Positions 51,117 to 59,701 of a stretch of 60,178 bases of DNA are shown here, piece after piece. Every line of letters begins with the position of its first letter. The first letter of the stretch is position 1. Below the pieces are notes generated by a model, which worked only from the letters and a program-made list of their open reading frames with translations, was not told the origin of the DNA and made no database searches. A program made the translations under genes and the position numbers. The stretch spans positions 1-60,178 of the forward strand of contig CAJTZX010000020.1 in the NCBI GenBank assembly GCA_910584345.1, given 5' to 3'. Source of the stretch: an uncultured Eubacterium sp. GTDB lineage: Bacteria; Bacillota; Clostridia; Lachnospirales; Lachnospiraceae.

Positions 51117-51253
51117 GGGGCGCTCACAGTAACGGAATCCGGCACATTGGAAGTGAAACAACAGCAATAGAAAGTGGTAGATCATACGTAAAACAAATGT
51201 TATCAAAAGTCATAATATTTGTAAAATAAATATGCTAAGGAAAGGAAACATGT

Positions 51254-53197
51254 ATGGAGCAAAATGAAAATCAATATGATGAGATAGCTGAGATAGATCG
51301 CAAGAAAGTTATTCTTTTTTTAATAGGAGGGCTGGCTGTTATTCTGGCGGCAGTCATTCTTGTGATCTACTTATTTGCAGATAGAACAAAAGCATCGACC
51401 GGAGAAGGAGAGGCTATACGGATTACACCGGAGCGTGTTCAGCAGATTTCGGATGATGTGAGTAAACAGGTATTGGATACTCTTCGAAGGAATGTATTGA
51501 CAGATCAGATACATAAAGCTGTTTCTGAACAACTCAAAGGAGAAAAAATATATGAAATTCTTTCAGACGGTGATGTAACGGTAACTGCAATCGGAGATGA
51601 TGAGCTTCGTGATGTGATTGCAGTATTATTAGAAGATATTGGGATTTCAGGAGACGGGATACTGACCGAAGAACAGAAAAAGTATATCAGAATTGCAGTA
51701 GATAAAGCATTGCAGGATGCACTTGCACAAATCAGTGTTTCACAACTGCTTACAGAAGAAGAACGACAAAGGCTGGAAGAACGGCTGCGGCAGGAATTAA
51801 GCGATACGCTGAAACGGCAAATACAAGGCAGTTCCTATCAGCTAAGTGGTCAGGAGCTTGAAAAGCTAAAACAATCGCTGCGGATAGAAAGTCTGATTCA
51901 GGGTGAAGTAGGCAGGATCACAAAACAGCAAATGGAAACGTTAAAGACACAGATTATCTCAAGTGTGAAAAAAAGTATAAAAACACCGGTCAAAGGGGTG
52001 GATTATTTCACAGATGCGGATATCAAGCGGATACAAAAAAATGTACTTAAGGCAGCAACAAAAGAATTATTTGCGCAGATCGAAAAATTAACAGCACAGA
52101 TCAGTGAAATACAATCTCATGTCAATACATTGACAAAGCAGATAAAAGAATTAAAAACGTTGGATCAGCAAAAGAATGCGGACATGAAAAAATTGCAGAA
52201 TAGCATTACGAATATTAATCATTCCATCCAACGGATTCAAACGGTAACGGAGCAGTTAACAGAGGCAATTACGGTTTCTGGCAGCAATTTGGAGAAAGTG
52301 ACCGGTTCCGGCAGTGAGATACAATCTGCACAGGTTTCAGCAGGCAATTTGACGATTGCACAATTTGTGGATATTTTAGCAGGAAATGATCAGATTTATA
52401 CACGGGCGATTCAGGAATTAAACCGAATTGTAAAACAGCTCAAAGATGAGAATGTGAAGCAGGATGAGAGTTTTGACAAGGCAGTAAAGGAGCTGGAACA
52501 TTCCCTGGACGATAACGGCAAGGCACTGGAAGATATGAAAGCTGCATTGGAAAAAAACGATCAGGAGCTAAAAAATCAACTGGATGAGCAATCTTTAGAT
52601 TTTGCAAAGAAACTGGAAGAAGAAGAAAAGACAAGGCAGGAAGCGGATGAAAAGCTGCAGAAACAGGCAGATGATGCAGATAAGTTAGCAGGTGATCCAA
52701 AAGAAGCAGGAAACATTGAAGGCGATACGATTTTTCAAAAGATTGGCGCAATCGTTAAAATTTTATCCAAAGATGGTATCCGTGGACTTTTTGAATCTTT
52801 GCAGGCAGTTGGAGGCGCGGAAACGGTAGAGGAAGGTATCGAAAATTTGCATTCGGATCTGGAAGATGCAAGAACACGGGTAAGCGAGCTTGAAAAGGAA
52901 AAGTGGCTCTCGAATATTACCTTGTTGGCACAGTCACAGCAAGATGGAGTATCCGGTTATACGTATCAGGAAAGCGGCTCCGCGTATGTTTATCAGATAC
53001 CGCTTGTAACAGAAGAAGATCAGATACGGTTAGAAGACCATGACACGTCTGTTGTGGTTGAATTTAAAAAGCCTGGAAAGCTTCCGTCAGATGTTGCATT
53101 ATCGACGAGCGGCAATGCACTTCTTCTTTCTTTTGCAAACAGGCCAACACGTCCTATTGATATTGTATCAATTCATGTCTATAAAGAAAACAGATAA
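51254..53197 (+). CDS. Membrane-anchored long coiled-coil protein
   Basis: A 647-aa protein of no recognised family. The N-terminal 20 residues are cytoplasmic, a single membrane segment lies at about 20-43 (VILFLIGGLAVILAAVILVI), and the rest would be outside the cell. Residues 55-560 are almost entirely charged and heptad-like, with long Lys/Glu/Gln-rich coiled-coil runs (for example LTAQISEIQSHVNTLTKQIK). The last 80 residues (GYTYQESGSAYVYQIPLVTE onward) look like a small beta domain. It could span or organise the wall. AAAGGA lies about eight bases before the ATG. A second secreted coiled-coil gene follows 56 bp later, probably in the same operon. Confidence 0.8.
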   Translation: MEQNENQYDEIAEIDRKKVILFLIGGLAVILAAVILVIYLFADRTKASTGEGEAIRITPERVQQISDDVSKQVLDTLRRNVLTDQIHKAVSEQLKGEKIYEILSDGDVTVTAIGDDELRDVIAVLLEDIGISGDGILTEEQKKYIRIAVDKALQDALAQISVSQLLTEEERQRLEERLRQELSDTLKRQIQGSSYQLSGQELEKLKQSLRIESLIQGEVGRITKQQMETLKTQIISSVKKSIKTPVKGVDYFTDADIKRIQKNVLKAATKELFAQIEKLTAQISEIQSHVNTLTKQIKELKTLDQQKNADMKKLQNSITNINHSIQRIQTVTEQLTEAITVSGSNLEKVTGSGSEIQSAQVSAGNLTIAQFVDILAGNDQIYTRAIQELNRIVKQLKDENVKQDESFDKAVKELEHSLDDNGKALEDMKAALEKNDQELKNQLDEQSLDFAKKLEEEEKTRQEADEKLQKQADDADKLAGDPKEAGNIEGDTIFQKIGAIVKILSKDGIRGLFESLQAVGGAETVEEGIENLHSDLEDARTRVSELEKEKWLSNITLLAQSQQDGVSGYTYQESGSAYVYQIPLVTEEDQIRLEDHDTSVVVEFKKPGKLPSDVALSTSGNALLLSFANRPTRPIDIVSIHVYKENR

Positions 53198-53253
53198 AAT
53201 GAACAGGTTAAAATATAAGCATATAAGAACAATAAGAACGGGAGGAATTTTAT

Positions 53254-54408
53254 ATGAAAACCAGACATAACACAGGGAAAACGCTTTTCGCGCTGTTTCT
53301 ATCAGGTATGCTTGTCGGTATTCCATCGATATATGGTGAAGCGGCAGTCATTACTTCTAACGCAACCGATAAAATTGCAGTTACGTTTCATGAAAATACA
53401 GCTTACAGCGCGGGTGATTATATTATTTATGACGGTGAGATGTACATTTGTACAGAAGATGTCCAGGGGACATGGGCAGCTGCAGAGGCAAATTTTATGC
53501 AGATTACAAAAAATCATGAGATCGGTACGAAAGAGGATTTATCGGCTGTATATGACGATTCCAAAGATCCATCTGAAGAAAAATCTTTCATGGCATTTGC
53601 GGCAAATGCATGGCATAAATTAAAAGGTTTTTTTGGGCTTGGGAGTAAAGATGAAAGTGTGGATGTCAATCAGTACAAAAATGCTTCTGTCAGCGCAAAA
53701 CTCAATTTTTTGCAGCAGCAGAATCAACAGCTGGATCAAAATGTAGCAAATCTGCAAGGATGGATTACACAGTCTTTTACATCTGTCAGTAATGGAAAAT
53801 CTATATTAGCGGCCACCATTACTGACAAAGGAGTACCAGTAGGCGCGCAAGATTCTTTTGTAAAGTTTAATCAGGCAATCAAAGATTTGGTATTGCTGCA
53901 GTATCAGAATGGTCAGGATAAGGGCCGGGAAGATGGCTTAAAGGAGGGACATGAAAAAGGCTATGACCAGGGTTATAAGGAAGGTGTTACATTTGCTGAT
54001 AATCGTGTAAACGAAGATTCGCAGAGCTATAAAAAAGGACTGTCCGTCTTTGATCCGCAAGTATGGTCGATTGAAATACGGATTGATAAAAAAGGCCCGG
54101 ACAAAGAAGAAGAATTTTTCAGTTCACAAAGAGGAATGTCTGATAACCATATCGAATATTCGTATTTAAAAAAATTTGAAGGACATACGATTATAGCGGT
54201 TTATATGGATGACAGGTATTGTTCTCCGTTTGGAGGAACAGAATCCAAAGAGCTTGTAAGCCTGGTAGGAAATGAATATCTGAAAATCTCTGATACAAGA
54301 TCGAATAGTTTAATGGTTTCAAAAGACAACATTTTTTGGGGATATGTATCGTTTAATAAAGAGGATGATGCATATGATATATTGAAATTAAAAGTAGTGT
54401 ATGTCTGA
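53254..54408 (+). CDS. Secreted protein with carbohydrate-binding-like module and coiled coil
   Basis: A 384-aa exported protein. Signal peptide: KTRHNTGKTLFALFLSGMLV with cleavage near YGEAA at about 29. Residues 42-75 (AYSAGDYIIYDGEMYICTED, then GTWAAAEANFMQI) resemble the small chitin-binding-like modules of the CBM5/12 type, also seen in phage tail proteins. A coiled-coil part (about 145-175) and a Gly/Lys/Glu-rich segment (KGREDGLKEGHEKGYDQGYK) follow. The C-terminal 130 residues are unrecognised. GGGAGGAA at 53240-53247 is the ribosome site. It probably acts with the upstream membrane-anchored coiled-coil protein at the cell surface. The ligand is unknown. Confidence 0.75.
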   Translation: MKTRHNTGKTLFALFLSGMLVGIPSIYGEAAVITSNATDKIAVTFHENTAYSAGDYIIYDGEMYICTEDVQGTWAAAEANFMQITKNHEIGTKEDLSAVYDDSKDPSEEKSFMAFAANAWHKLKGFFGLGSKDESVDVNQYKNASVSAKLNFLQQQNQQLDQNVANLQGWITQSFTSVSNGKSILAATITDKGVPVGAQDSFVKFNQAIKDLVLLQYQNGQDKGREDGLKEGHEKGYDQGYKEGVTFADNRVNEDSQSYKKGLSVFDPQVWSIEIRIDKKGPDKEEEFFSSQRGMSDNHIEYSYLKKFEGHTIIAVYMDDRYCSPFGGTESKELVSLVGNEYLKISDTRSNSLMVSKDNIFWGYVSFNKEDDAYDILKLKVVYV

Positions 54409-54466
54409 GATGTTTTTAGTGTCAACGAAAGCACGGCTGTTTCAGGAATAAATGCATTCATTTAGG

Positions 54467-54522
54467 TTGACATTTTCCAGAAAATCTTGTATATTGTATA
54501 CAGAATACAATATACAAGATTT
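54467..54522 (+). promoter_or_regulatory. Promoter and palindromic operator of ispE-gntR
   Basis: TTGACA at 54467-54472 and TATATT at 54490-54495 have 17-bp spacing. A perfect 18-bp inverted repeat (54482-54499 and 54505-54522, 5-bp spacer) covers the -10 and start region. A repressor bound there would block transcription. The co-transcribed GntR regulator is the obvious candidate. Confidence 0.8.
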
Positions 54523-54550
54523 GGAACAACCAATTTCGGAGGATAGAAAA

Positions 54551-55417
54551 ATGAATGAAATCAGGCTGAAAGCACTTGCAAAGGTTAATCTTGGTTTGGA
54601 TGTTACCGGATGTCGGGAAGATGGATATCATCTGGTACGAATGATTATGCAGACCATTCACTTGTTTGACAGTGTACAGATGGAAAAAACATCAGAAACA
54701 GGTATTCAGCTGACGACAAATATTAAATTTTTGCCTGTGGACGAGCATAATATTGCGTATAAGGCAGCCAGACTTTTGATGGAGGAATTTGAGCTTACAC
54801 AAGGGATACGCATAGATATTAAGAAATGCATTCCGGTATCCGCAGGGATGGCTGGAGGGAGTACGGATGCGGCAGCTGTTTTGTATGGTATGAATCAAAT
54901 GTATGATTTGAAACTTTCACAAAAGCAGCTTGCAAAGCGTGCATTAACACTGGGTGCTGATGTACCATATTGTCTGATGCGAGGAACAGCTTTGGCGGAA
55001 GGAATCGGAGAGAAACTTACCAGGCTTCCGGCAATTCCCCGTTGTCCGGTAGTGATTGCAAAGCCGGGGATCAGTGTTTCTACGAAATGGGTTTATGACA
55101 AATTATCATTAAATGCGCAAACAAATCATCCAGACATTGACCAGCTTATCATAGATATTAAGCAGCAAGATTTAAAGGCAATGGCGTCGCATATGGGAAA
55201 TATATTAGAAGAAGTGACCATAAAAGAATATCCGGTTATTGCGCAGATTAAGGATCATTTGATGGAACATGGAGCGATCATTGCAATGATGAGTGGCAGC
55301 GGCCCTACAGTATTTGCTTTATTTGAGGAACGCGGTGCGGCCAGAGATGCAGCGGATGCATTGCGTGCCAGTAATTTGGCAAGACAAATCTATGTAACAA
55401 CGATATTTAATGTGTAA
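54551..55417 (+). CDS. ispE: 4-diphosphocytidyl-2-C-methyl-D-erythritol kinase
   Basis: A 288-aa GHMP-family kinase of the MEP isoprenoid pathway that phosphorylates CDP-methylerythritol. Family blocks: RLKALAKVNLGLDVTGCRED then GYHLVRMIMQTI, the ATP loop PVSAGMAGGSTDAAAVLYG, the block LGADVPYCLMRGTALAEGIG, and the C-terminal MMSGSGPTVFALF. Length is normal. ATG 54551 is preceded by GGAGGA at 54538-54543. An in-frame extension from 54452 would begin upstream of the promoter. The gene for a GntR-family regulator starts 16 bp downstream. Confidence 0.95.
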   Translation: MNEIRLKALAKVNLGLDVTGCREDGYHLVRMIMQTIHLFDSVQMEKTSETGIQLTTNIKFLPVDEHNIAYKAARLLMEEFELTQGIRIDIKKCIPVSAGMAGGSTDAAAVLYGMNQMYDLKLSQKQLAKRALTLGADVPYCLMRGTALAEGIGEKLTRLPAIPRCPVVIAKPGISVSTKWVYDKLSLNAQTNHPDIDQLIIDIKQQDLKAMASHMGNILEEVTIKEYPVIAQIKDHLMEHGAIIAMMSGSGPTVFALFEERGAARDAADALRASNLARQIYVTTIFNV

Positions 55418-55432
55418 GAAGAGGGTAGAGAG

Positions 55433-56107
55433 ATGTCAGAAGATTTGAAATTAAACATGAATGCATATTTGCCTCTGCGTGATGTTGTATTTCAAACACT
55501 GCGTGAGGCCATATTAAAAGGAGAGTTACGACCGGGAGAACGGTTAATGGAACTGCAGCTTGCCGCCAAATTAGGTGTCAGCCGCACGCCGATCCGTGAA
55601 GCGATTCGAATGCTTGAGCAGGAAGGACTGGCGGTTACGATTCCAAGAAAAGGTGCGGAAGTGGCCAGAATGACAGAAAAAAATATGGAAGATGTCTTAC
55701 AGATCCGCGAAGCATTGGATGATCTTGCTGTCCAGGTAGCCTGTGATAAGATGACGGAACAGCAGCTTAAAAATCTCACGCATGCCAAGAAAAATTTTGA
55801 AACGGCTATTCAGACAGGAAATCTAAGTAAAATCGTTGCTTATGATGTGGAGTTTCATGATATTATTTACGAATCAACGAACAATCCAAAGCTTGTGACA
55901 ATGCTGAATAATTTACGAGAGCAGATTTATCGCTATCGGGTAGAATATTTGAAAGGAAAAGAAAATTATCCAATGCTCATTAAAGAACATGAAACGATAT
56001 GGGAAGCTTTAAAAGAAAAAAATAAAGAACGAGTGGTGGATGCGATGCGCAATCATATTCGCAATCAGGCAGAAGCAGTAAAAAATATTATTCGTGAACA
56101 GGAATAA
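55433..56107 (+). CDS. GntR-family regulator with FCD domain
   Basis: A 224-aa regulator. The N-terminal winged helix reads LRDVVFQTLREAILKGELRP, GERLMELQLAAKLGVSRTPI and REAIRMLEQEGLAV, the GntR signature. Residues 85-220 are an all-helical FCD domain with likely metal ligands in YDVEFHDIIYESTNNPKLV (Asp, His) and the later His residues in IKEHETIWEAL and MRNHIRNQAE. FCD regulators bind small carboxylates or sugar acids with a metal ion. The gene is 16 bp after ispE and a palindrome overlies their shared promoter, so autoregulation is likely. Whether it responds to an isoprenoid-pathway metabolite is unknown. Confidence 0.92.
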   Translation: MSEDLKLNMNAYLPLRDVVFQTLREAILKGELRPGERLMELQLAAKLGVSRTPIREAIRMLEQEGLAVTIPRKGAEVARMTEKNMEDVLQIREALDDLAVQVACDKMTEQQLKNLTHAKKNFETAIQTGNLSKIVAYDVEFHDIIYESTNNPKLVTMLNNLREQIYRYRVEYLKGKENYPMLIKEHETIWEALKEKNKERVVDAMRNHIRNQAEAVKNIIREQE

Positions 56108-56235
56108 TATCAGGAATTGTAAGCAAATAATAGGACAAACTTACAGTTCCTTAGAAAAATAAAAGCGGTACAAAAATAGTGTAACAAAATCAAGCACCCT
56201 GCATAGAATGATAGTAAGAACAGAAGGATATTTGT

Positions 56236-57504
56236 GTGCTTATGAAGAGTATATATCATACGCAGGCAGACATGCCGGATATGGGCAGGCTGCGGGTGAG
56301 CGTGGAATCCAGAGTCAACAGAGATCCGGTTGCGGATGCCAGGATTGCCATTTCTTATACAGGAGAACCAGATAGTACTTTTGAAGAGCTGAGTACCAAT
56401 GAGTCCGGACAGACGGAGCAAATCGATCTGGAGGCGCCTCCGTTAGAATACAGTATGGAACCGTCAGAAACCCAGCCATACGCCCAATATACGATACAGA
56501 TTACGGCAGAGGGCTATCAGCCGGTAACAGTGAACGGTATTCAGGTATTATCCGACCAGACAGCAGTTCAGGATATTCGTTTACAGCCGGTTGGTGCGGC
56601 TGCTACCTGGCCGGATGATATTGTGATTCCTGCAAATACATTATTTGGAAATTTTCCTCCCAAAATTGAAGAAGCTGAGATTAAGCCGGTGAGGCAGACT
56701 GGTGAGATTGTACTTAGCAGGGTTGTAGTTCCCGAGTATGTTGTTGTGCACGACGGAGCGCCGACCGATACAACCGCAACAGATTATTATATCCGGTACA
56801 AGGATTATATTAAAAATGTAGCCTCCAGTGAAATTTATGCGACCTGGCCGGATGCCACCATACGAGCAAATATACTGGCGATTATGTCTTTTACAATGAA
56901 CCGGGTGTATACAGAATGGTATCGGAACAAAGGATACAACTTTACGATTACTTCTTCTACGGCATACGATCAGAAGTGGTCTTACGGAAGGAATGTTTTT
57001 TCAAACATTTCTCTGATCGTTGATGAAATGTTTCAAAATTTTCTTTCCAGGCCGAATGTGCGGCAGCCAATTTTAACGCAGTATTGTGACGGACAGAGAG
57101 TAACGTGTCCAAACTGGATGACACAGTGGGGCTCCAAATATCTTGGAGACCAGGGGTATTCTGCAATAGAGATTCTTCGATATTATTATGGCAGCAATAT
57201 GTATATTAACTCTGCAGAGGAAATATCCGGGGTACCTTCTTCCTGGCCAGGTGTTGTGCTGACCATCGGTTCTTCCGGCAGCAAGGTTCGCCAGATGCAG
57301 GAACAGCTGAATCGTATTGCCAGAACTTATCCTGCATTGCCGACAATTACGGCAGATGGTATTTATGGTCCAAGAACACAAGAAGCGGTAGAAAAGTTTC
57401 AGTCCATTTTCGGGCTTCCGGTTACGGGAGATGTGGATTTTAGAACATGGTATAAAATATCTGAGATATACGTAGGAGTTTCCCGAATAGCGGAACTGGC
57501 TTAG
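56236..57504 (+). CDS. SpoIID/LytB-like protein with C-terminal peptidoglycan-binding domain
   Basis: A 422-aa protein without an obvious signal peptide. The N-terminus (GRLRVSVESRVNRDPVADAR) begins a beta-rich carboxypeptidase-regulatory-like fold (about 18-115). The middle, from VPEYVVVHDGAPTDTTATDY through YIKNVASSEIYATWPDATIR and TQYCDGQRVTCPNWMTQWG, resembles the SpoIID/LytB family seen in clostridial cortex- or wall-related proteins. The last 80 residues are a PG_binding_1 domain (IGSSGSKVRQMQEQLNRIAR; ITADGIYGPRTQEAVEKFQS). The start is GTG 56236 with AGAAGGA seven bases upstream; ATG 56242 is the alternative. A CATAGAATGATA-like element at about 56203-56214 may be a sporulation-sigma -10, which is inference only. 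Confidence 0.8.
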   Translation: MLMKSIYHTQADMPDMGRLRVSVESRVNRDPVADARIAISYTGEPDSTFEELSTNESGQTEQIDLEAPPLEYSMEPSETQPYAQYTIQITAEGYQPVTVNGIQVLSDQTAVQDIRLQPVGAAATWPDDIVIPANTLFGNFPPKIEEAEIKPVRQTGEIVLSRVVVPEYVVVHDGAPTDTTATDYYIRYKDYIKNVASSEIYATWPDATIRANILAIMSFTMNRVYTEWYRNKGYNFTITSSTAYDQKWSYGRNVFSNISLIVDEMFQNFLSRPNVRQPILTQYCDGQRVTCPNWMTQWGSKYLGDQGYSAIEILRYYYGSNMYINSAEEISGVPSSWPGVVLTIGSSGSKVRQMQEQLNRIARTYPALPTITADGIYGPRTQEAVEKFQSIFGLPVTGDVDFRTWYKISEIYVGVSRIAELA

Positions 57505-57551
57505 ATAAAATAAAGGAAAAGAGATATTGGGTTAAAAAAGATATTTTTTAT

Positions 57552-57584
57552 GGAACTATCACGTTTTTGTGTTAGTTCCTTTTT
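57552..57584 (+). terminator. Terminator after the SpoIID-like gene
   Basis: GGAACTATCAC (57552-57562) pairs with GTGTTAGTTCC (57569-57579) with one mismatch, followed by a five-T run. Confidence 0.8.
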
Positions 57585-57710
57585 ACATTATTTACATTTT
57601 GTAAATGGTAGCCAAATAGAAAAACTTTTTGTGAAACAGTTTTATGGGTTATCTGACTGGTTGCCTTTTGTTTAAACTATTTGTTTGAATTTTTTGTTTA
57701 TTGAGGATTT

Positions 57711-57943
57711 TTGCCATGTGCTCATGGAGATTTAGACAAGCAGGATGAACAGATATTTATTTTACGGTGTACTGGAATAGTAGTTGCACTTTTTCAATAG
57801 CTATATCGATTTGCTTTGTATTAGAAATTACGTTGGAATCAGAAGTGATAAATAATATTTTTTTGGCAGTCAGACTAATCAGCGGAATCCATTTTACAAT
57901 TGCTGTTATGCTGCAAATAATAGGAGGATTATATGATGAATAA
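57711..57943 (+). pseudogene. Frameshifted small membrane protein gene ahead of the FHA gene
   Basis: Two frames join into one plausible protein. From about 57711 the frame reads HGDLDKQDEQIFILRCTGIV and VALF. After a T run at 57790-57794 the next frame continues SIAISICFVLEITLESEVIN, then NIFLAVRLISGIHFTIAVML and QIIGGLYDE, ending at TAA 57941-57943. One missing T explains the shift. The stop overlaps the ATG of the FHA gene, the usual sign of a translationally coupled upstream gene. The product would have two membrane segments. The true start is unclear (TTG 57711 is only a guess). It is unrecognised and probably non-functional in this strain. Confidence 0.5.
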
Positions 57944-58535
57944 TATAGCGATAAATGATCTTATAAATATATTGTTGATCGTAATCATTCTGATCGGAAT
58001 GATTGTGATTGGATATCTGGTCTTTCGCATTGTATTTTTGTTAAAAATACGTTTCAATACTGAAAAGCCAAATGTACGGAACGATATTGCATTAGATGTA
58101 TGTGCAAATATGAAGGATGCTAGTATGAAGGATGACAGTATGAGTGATAAAGATTCAAATTACAAAACCATGTATACAGGTGAATATGATGATGGATGTA
58201 CTGTAATGTTGGGGATGAATACAGGAAGTGAATGTGCATCCGCCCGCCTGATTTTTCTTGGTGATGATGGAAAACCGGCGGGAGGGGTGGAATTTCTTGT
58301 AAAAAAAATAACGGTTCTTGGTAGAGGGGAAGATGTGGATATTAAAATATTTGATAGGACAGTATCTAAACGGCATGCGGAAATCGTATATGCGGAAGAT
58401 CAATTTTGGATGGAAGATTTAGGTTCATCCAATGGAACCTATTTGAATGGTGAACGGGTTGTATCTAAGTCTCCTATTTTGGATGGATGAATTGTAAAAA
58501 TAGGCAGTACATCATTTTCAGTGCAAATATCTTAG
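57933..58535 (+). pseudogene. FHA-domain membrane protein truncated by an in-frame TGA
   Basis: An N-terminal membrane segment (about 10-38), a Met/Asp-rich linker and a C-terminal FHA domain are visible: LVKKITVLGRGEDVDIKIFD, RTVSKRHAEIVYAEDQFWME, DLGSSNGTYLNGERV. FHA domains bind phosphothreonine and this gene sits just before a Ser/Thr kinase gene. The frame is stopped at TGA 58488-58490 right after SKSPILDG, where intact FHA domains continue. In the same frame the missing end is present (IVKIGSTSFSVQIS) up to TAG 58533-58535. The truncated product (185 aa) would lose the last strands of the domain. GGAGGA at 57922-57927 precedes ATG 57933. A sequencing error or readthrough cannot be excluded. 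Confidence 0.82.
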
Positions 58536-58550
58536 AAAAGGATTCGGTAT

Positions 58551-59558
58551 GTGATGAGTTATAACTCTGATGCATTAATGGCTGGTACAATATTGAACGG
58601 TCGATATGAAATCAAAGAAATGATCGGAATGGGAGGAATGGCATTTGTTTATCGAGCAAATGACAAAGTGCATCAAAAAGATATTGCAGTCAAAGAACTC
58701 TGTCCGTCAGCATGTTGTAAACGCAGCCAGGATAGGAAAAATGTGGTATCTTATTCCAAAAATGCAGTTTTTCAATATCAGAATTATAAACAGTCCTTTT
58801 ACGAAGAAGCAAAAATATTAATGAAATGTAGCAGCTGCCCTAATATTATATCTGCGTTTGATTTGTTTGAGGAAAACAGCACTGTTTATTTAGTCACGGA
58901 GTTATTGGAAGGCATTACTTTGCAGCACTATTTGTTCAGGCAGAAAGAGCCGTTAGCTGAGCCTAAAATTATCTATATGACATTAGAAGTATTGAATGCG
59001 TTATCGTTTTTGCATCATATTGGATACTTACATCTGGATATTAGCGATGATAACATATTTATTACGTCTTCCGGTAAGGTTAAACTGATTGATTTTGGCT
59101 CGGCAGCGGCACAGGCAGCAGATAATCATGTATTTGCATCAAAATCAATTATACTAAAGATACATTATGCCCCTCCAGAACAATATCAATCGGATGGACT
59201 TATTGGTGCATGGACAGATCTTTATGCATTGGGTGCGGTTATGTATGAAGCTGTGACGAAGATAAAAGTTACCGGGGCAATGGAGCGAATCCATAAGGAT
59301 GATATGGGTTCCCCAAAGCAAATAAACAGCCGGATTTCTGACAGACTTGATTTTATTATCAGGAAAGCGCTTGCATTAAATGCGAAAGACCGGTTTCAAT
59401 CGGCAGAAGAATTTCGCGACAGTATCATTATCAGAAATGATCTTGTTCATGTAGGATCAATGTTATATAACAATACGATAAGTATTTGTATGAAAATAAT
59501 AGGCTTCGTATGCCTGATTATTTGTTGCATATTAGGATTATTATGGATCAATAGATAG
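58551..59558 (+). CDS. Hanks-type Ser/Thr protein kinase, tail-anchored
   Basis: A 335-aa kinase. Seen in order: the Gly-rich loop EMIGMGGMAFVYRANDKV, the ATP-binding Lys in KDIAVKELCP, the catalytic loop YLHLDISDDNIFI (Asp and Asn kept; HRD is HLD), and the metal-binding LIDFGSA. The APE-type motif is YAPPEQY, then LYALGAVMYEAVT. One membrane segment near residues 312-332 (MKIIGFVCLIICCILGLLWI) ends the protein, so there is no outer PASTA or other sensor domain. The HRD Arg is absent, suggesting activity does not depend on activation-loop phosphorylation in the usual way. The start is GTG 58551 or ATG 58554, with AAAAGGA upstream. The FHA gene just before is its likely partner. Confidence 0.9.
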   Translation: MMSYNSDALMAGTILNGRYEIKEMIGMGGMAFVYRANDKVHQKDIAVKELCPSACCKRSQDRKNVVSYSKNAVFQYQNYKQSFYEEAKILMKCSSCPNIISAFDLFEENSTVYLVTELLEGITLQHYLFRQKEPLAEPKIIYMTLEVLNALSFLHHIGYLHLDISDDNIFITSSGKVKLIDFGSAAAQAADNHVFASKSIILKIHYAPPEQYQSDGLIGAWTDLYALGAVMYEAVTKIKVTGAMERIHKDDMGSPKQINSRISDRLDFIIRKALALNAKDRFQSAEEFRDSIIIRNDLVHVGSMLYNNTISICMKIIGFVCLIICCILGLLWINR

Positions 59559-59606
59559 CGTACAATTGTGCTCAGCCGTATGGAAGATATAAAAATATTT
59601 ATAGAT

Positions 59607-59701
59607 AAGGCTGTCGCATCAAGAGAATACATCCAAGATATGGTTTCCATAAACTTTCAAATAACGATATCTTGCAGTATTTTTCTTAGTGCGACAGCCT
59701 T
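59607..59701. mobile_element. MITE-like element with long terminal inverted repeats
   Basis: A 95-bp element starts AAGGCTGTCGCA (59607-59618) and ends TGCGACAGCCTT (59690-59701). The terminal repeats extend inward for about 36 bp with a few mismatches and share CAAGATAT. There is no coding capacity. The end sequence resembles, from memory, the terminal repeats of clostridial IS1182-type elements. Because GTTTTT follows, it may also terminate transcription of the kinase gene. Confidence 0.6.
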
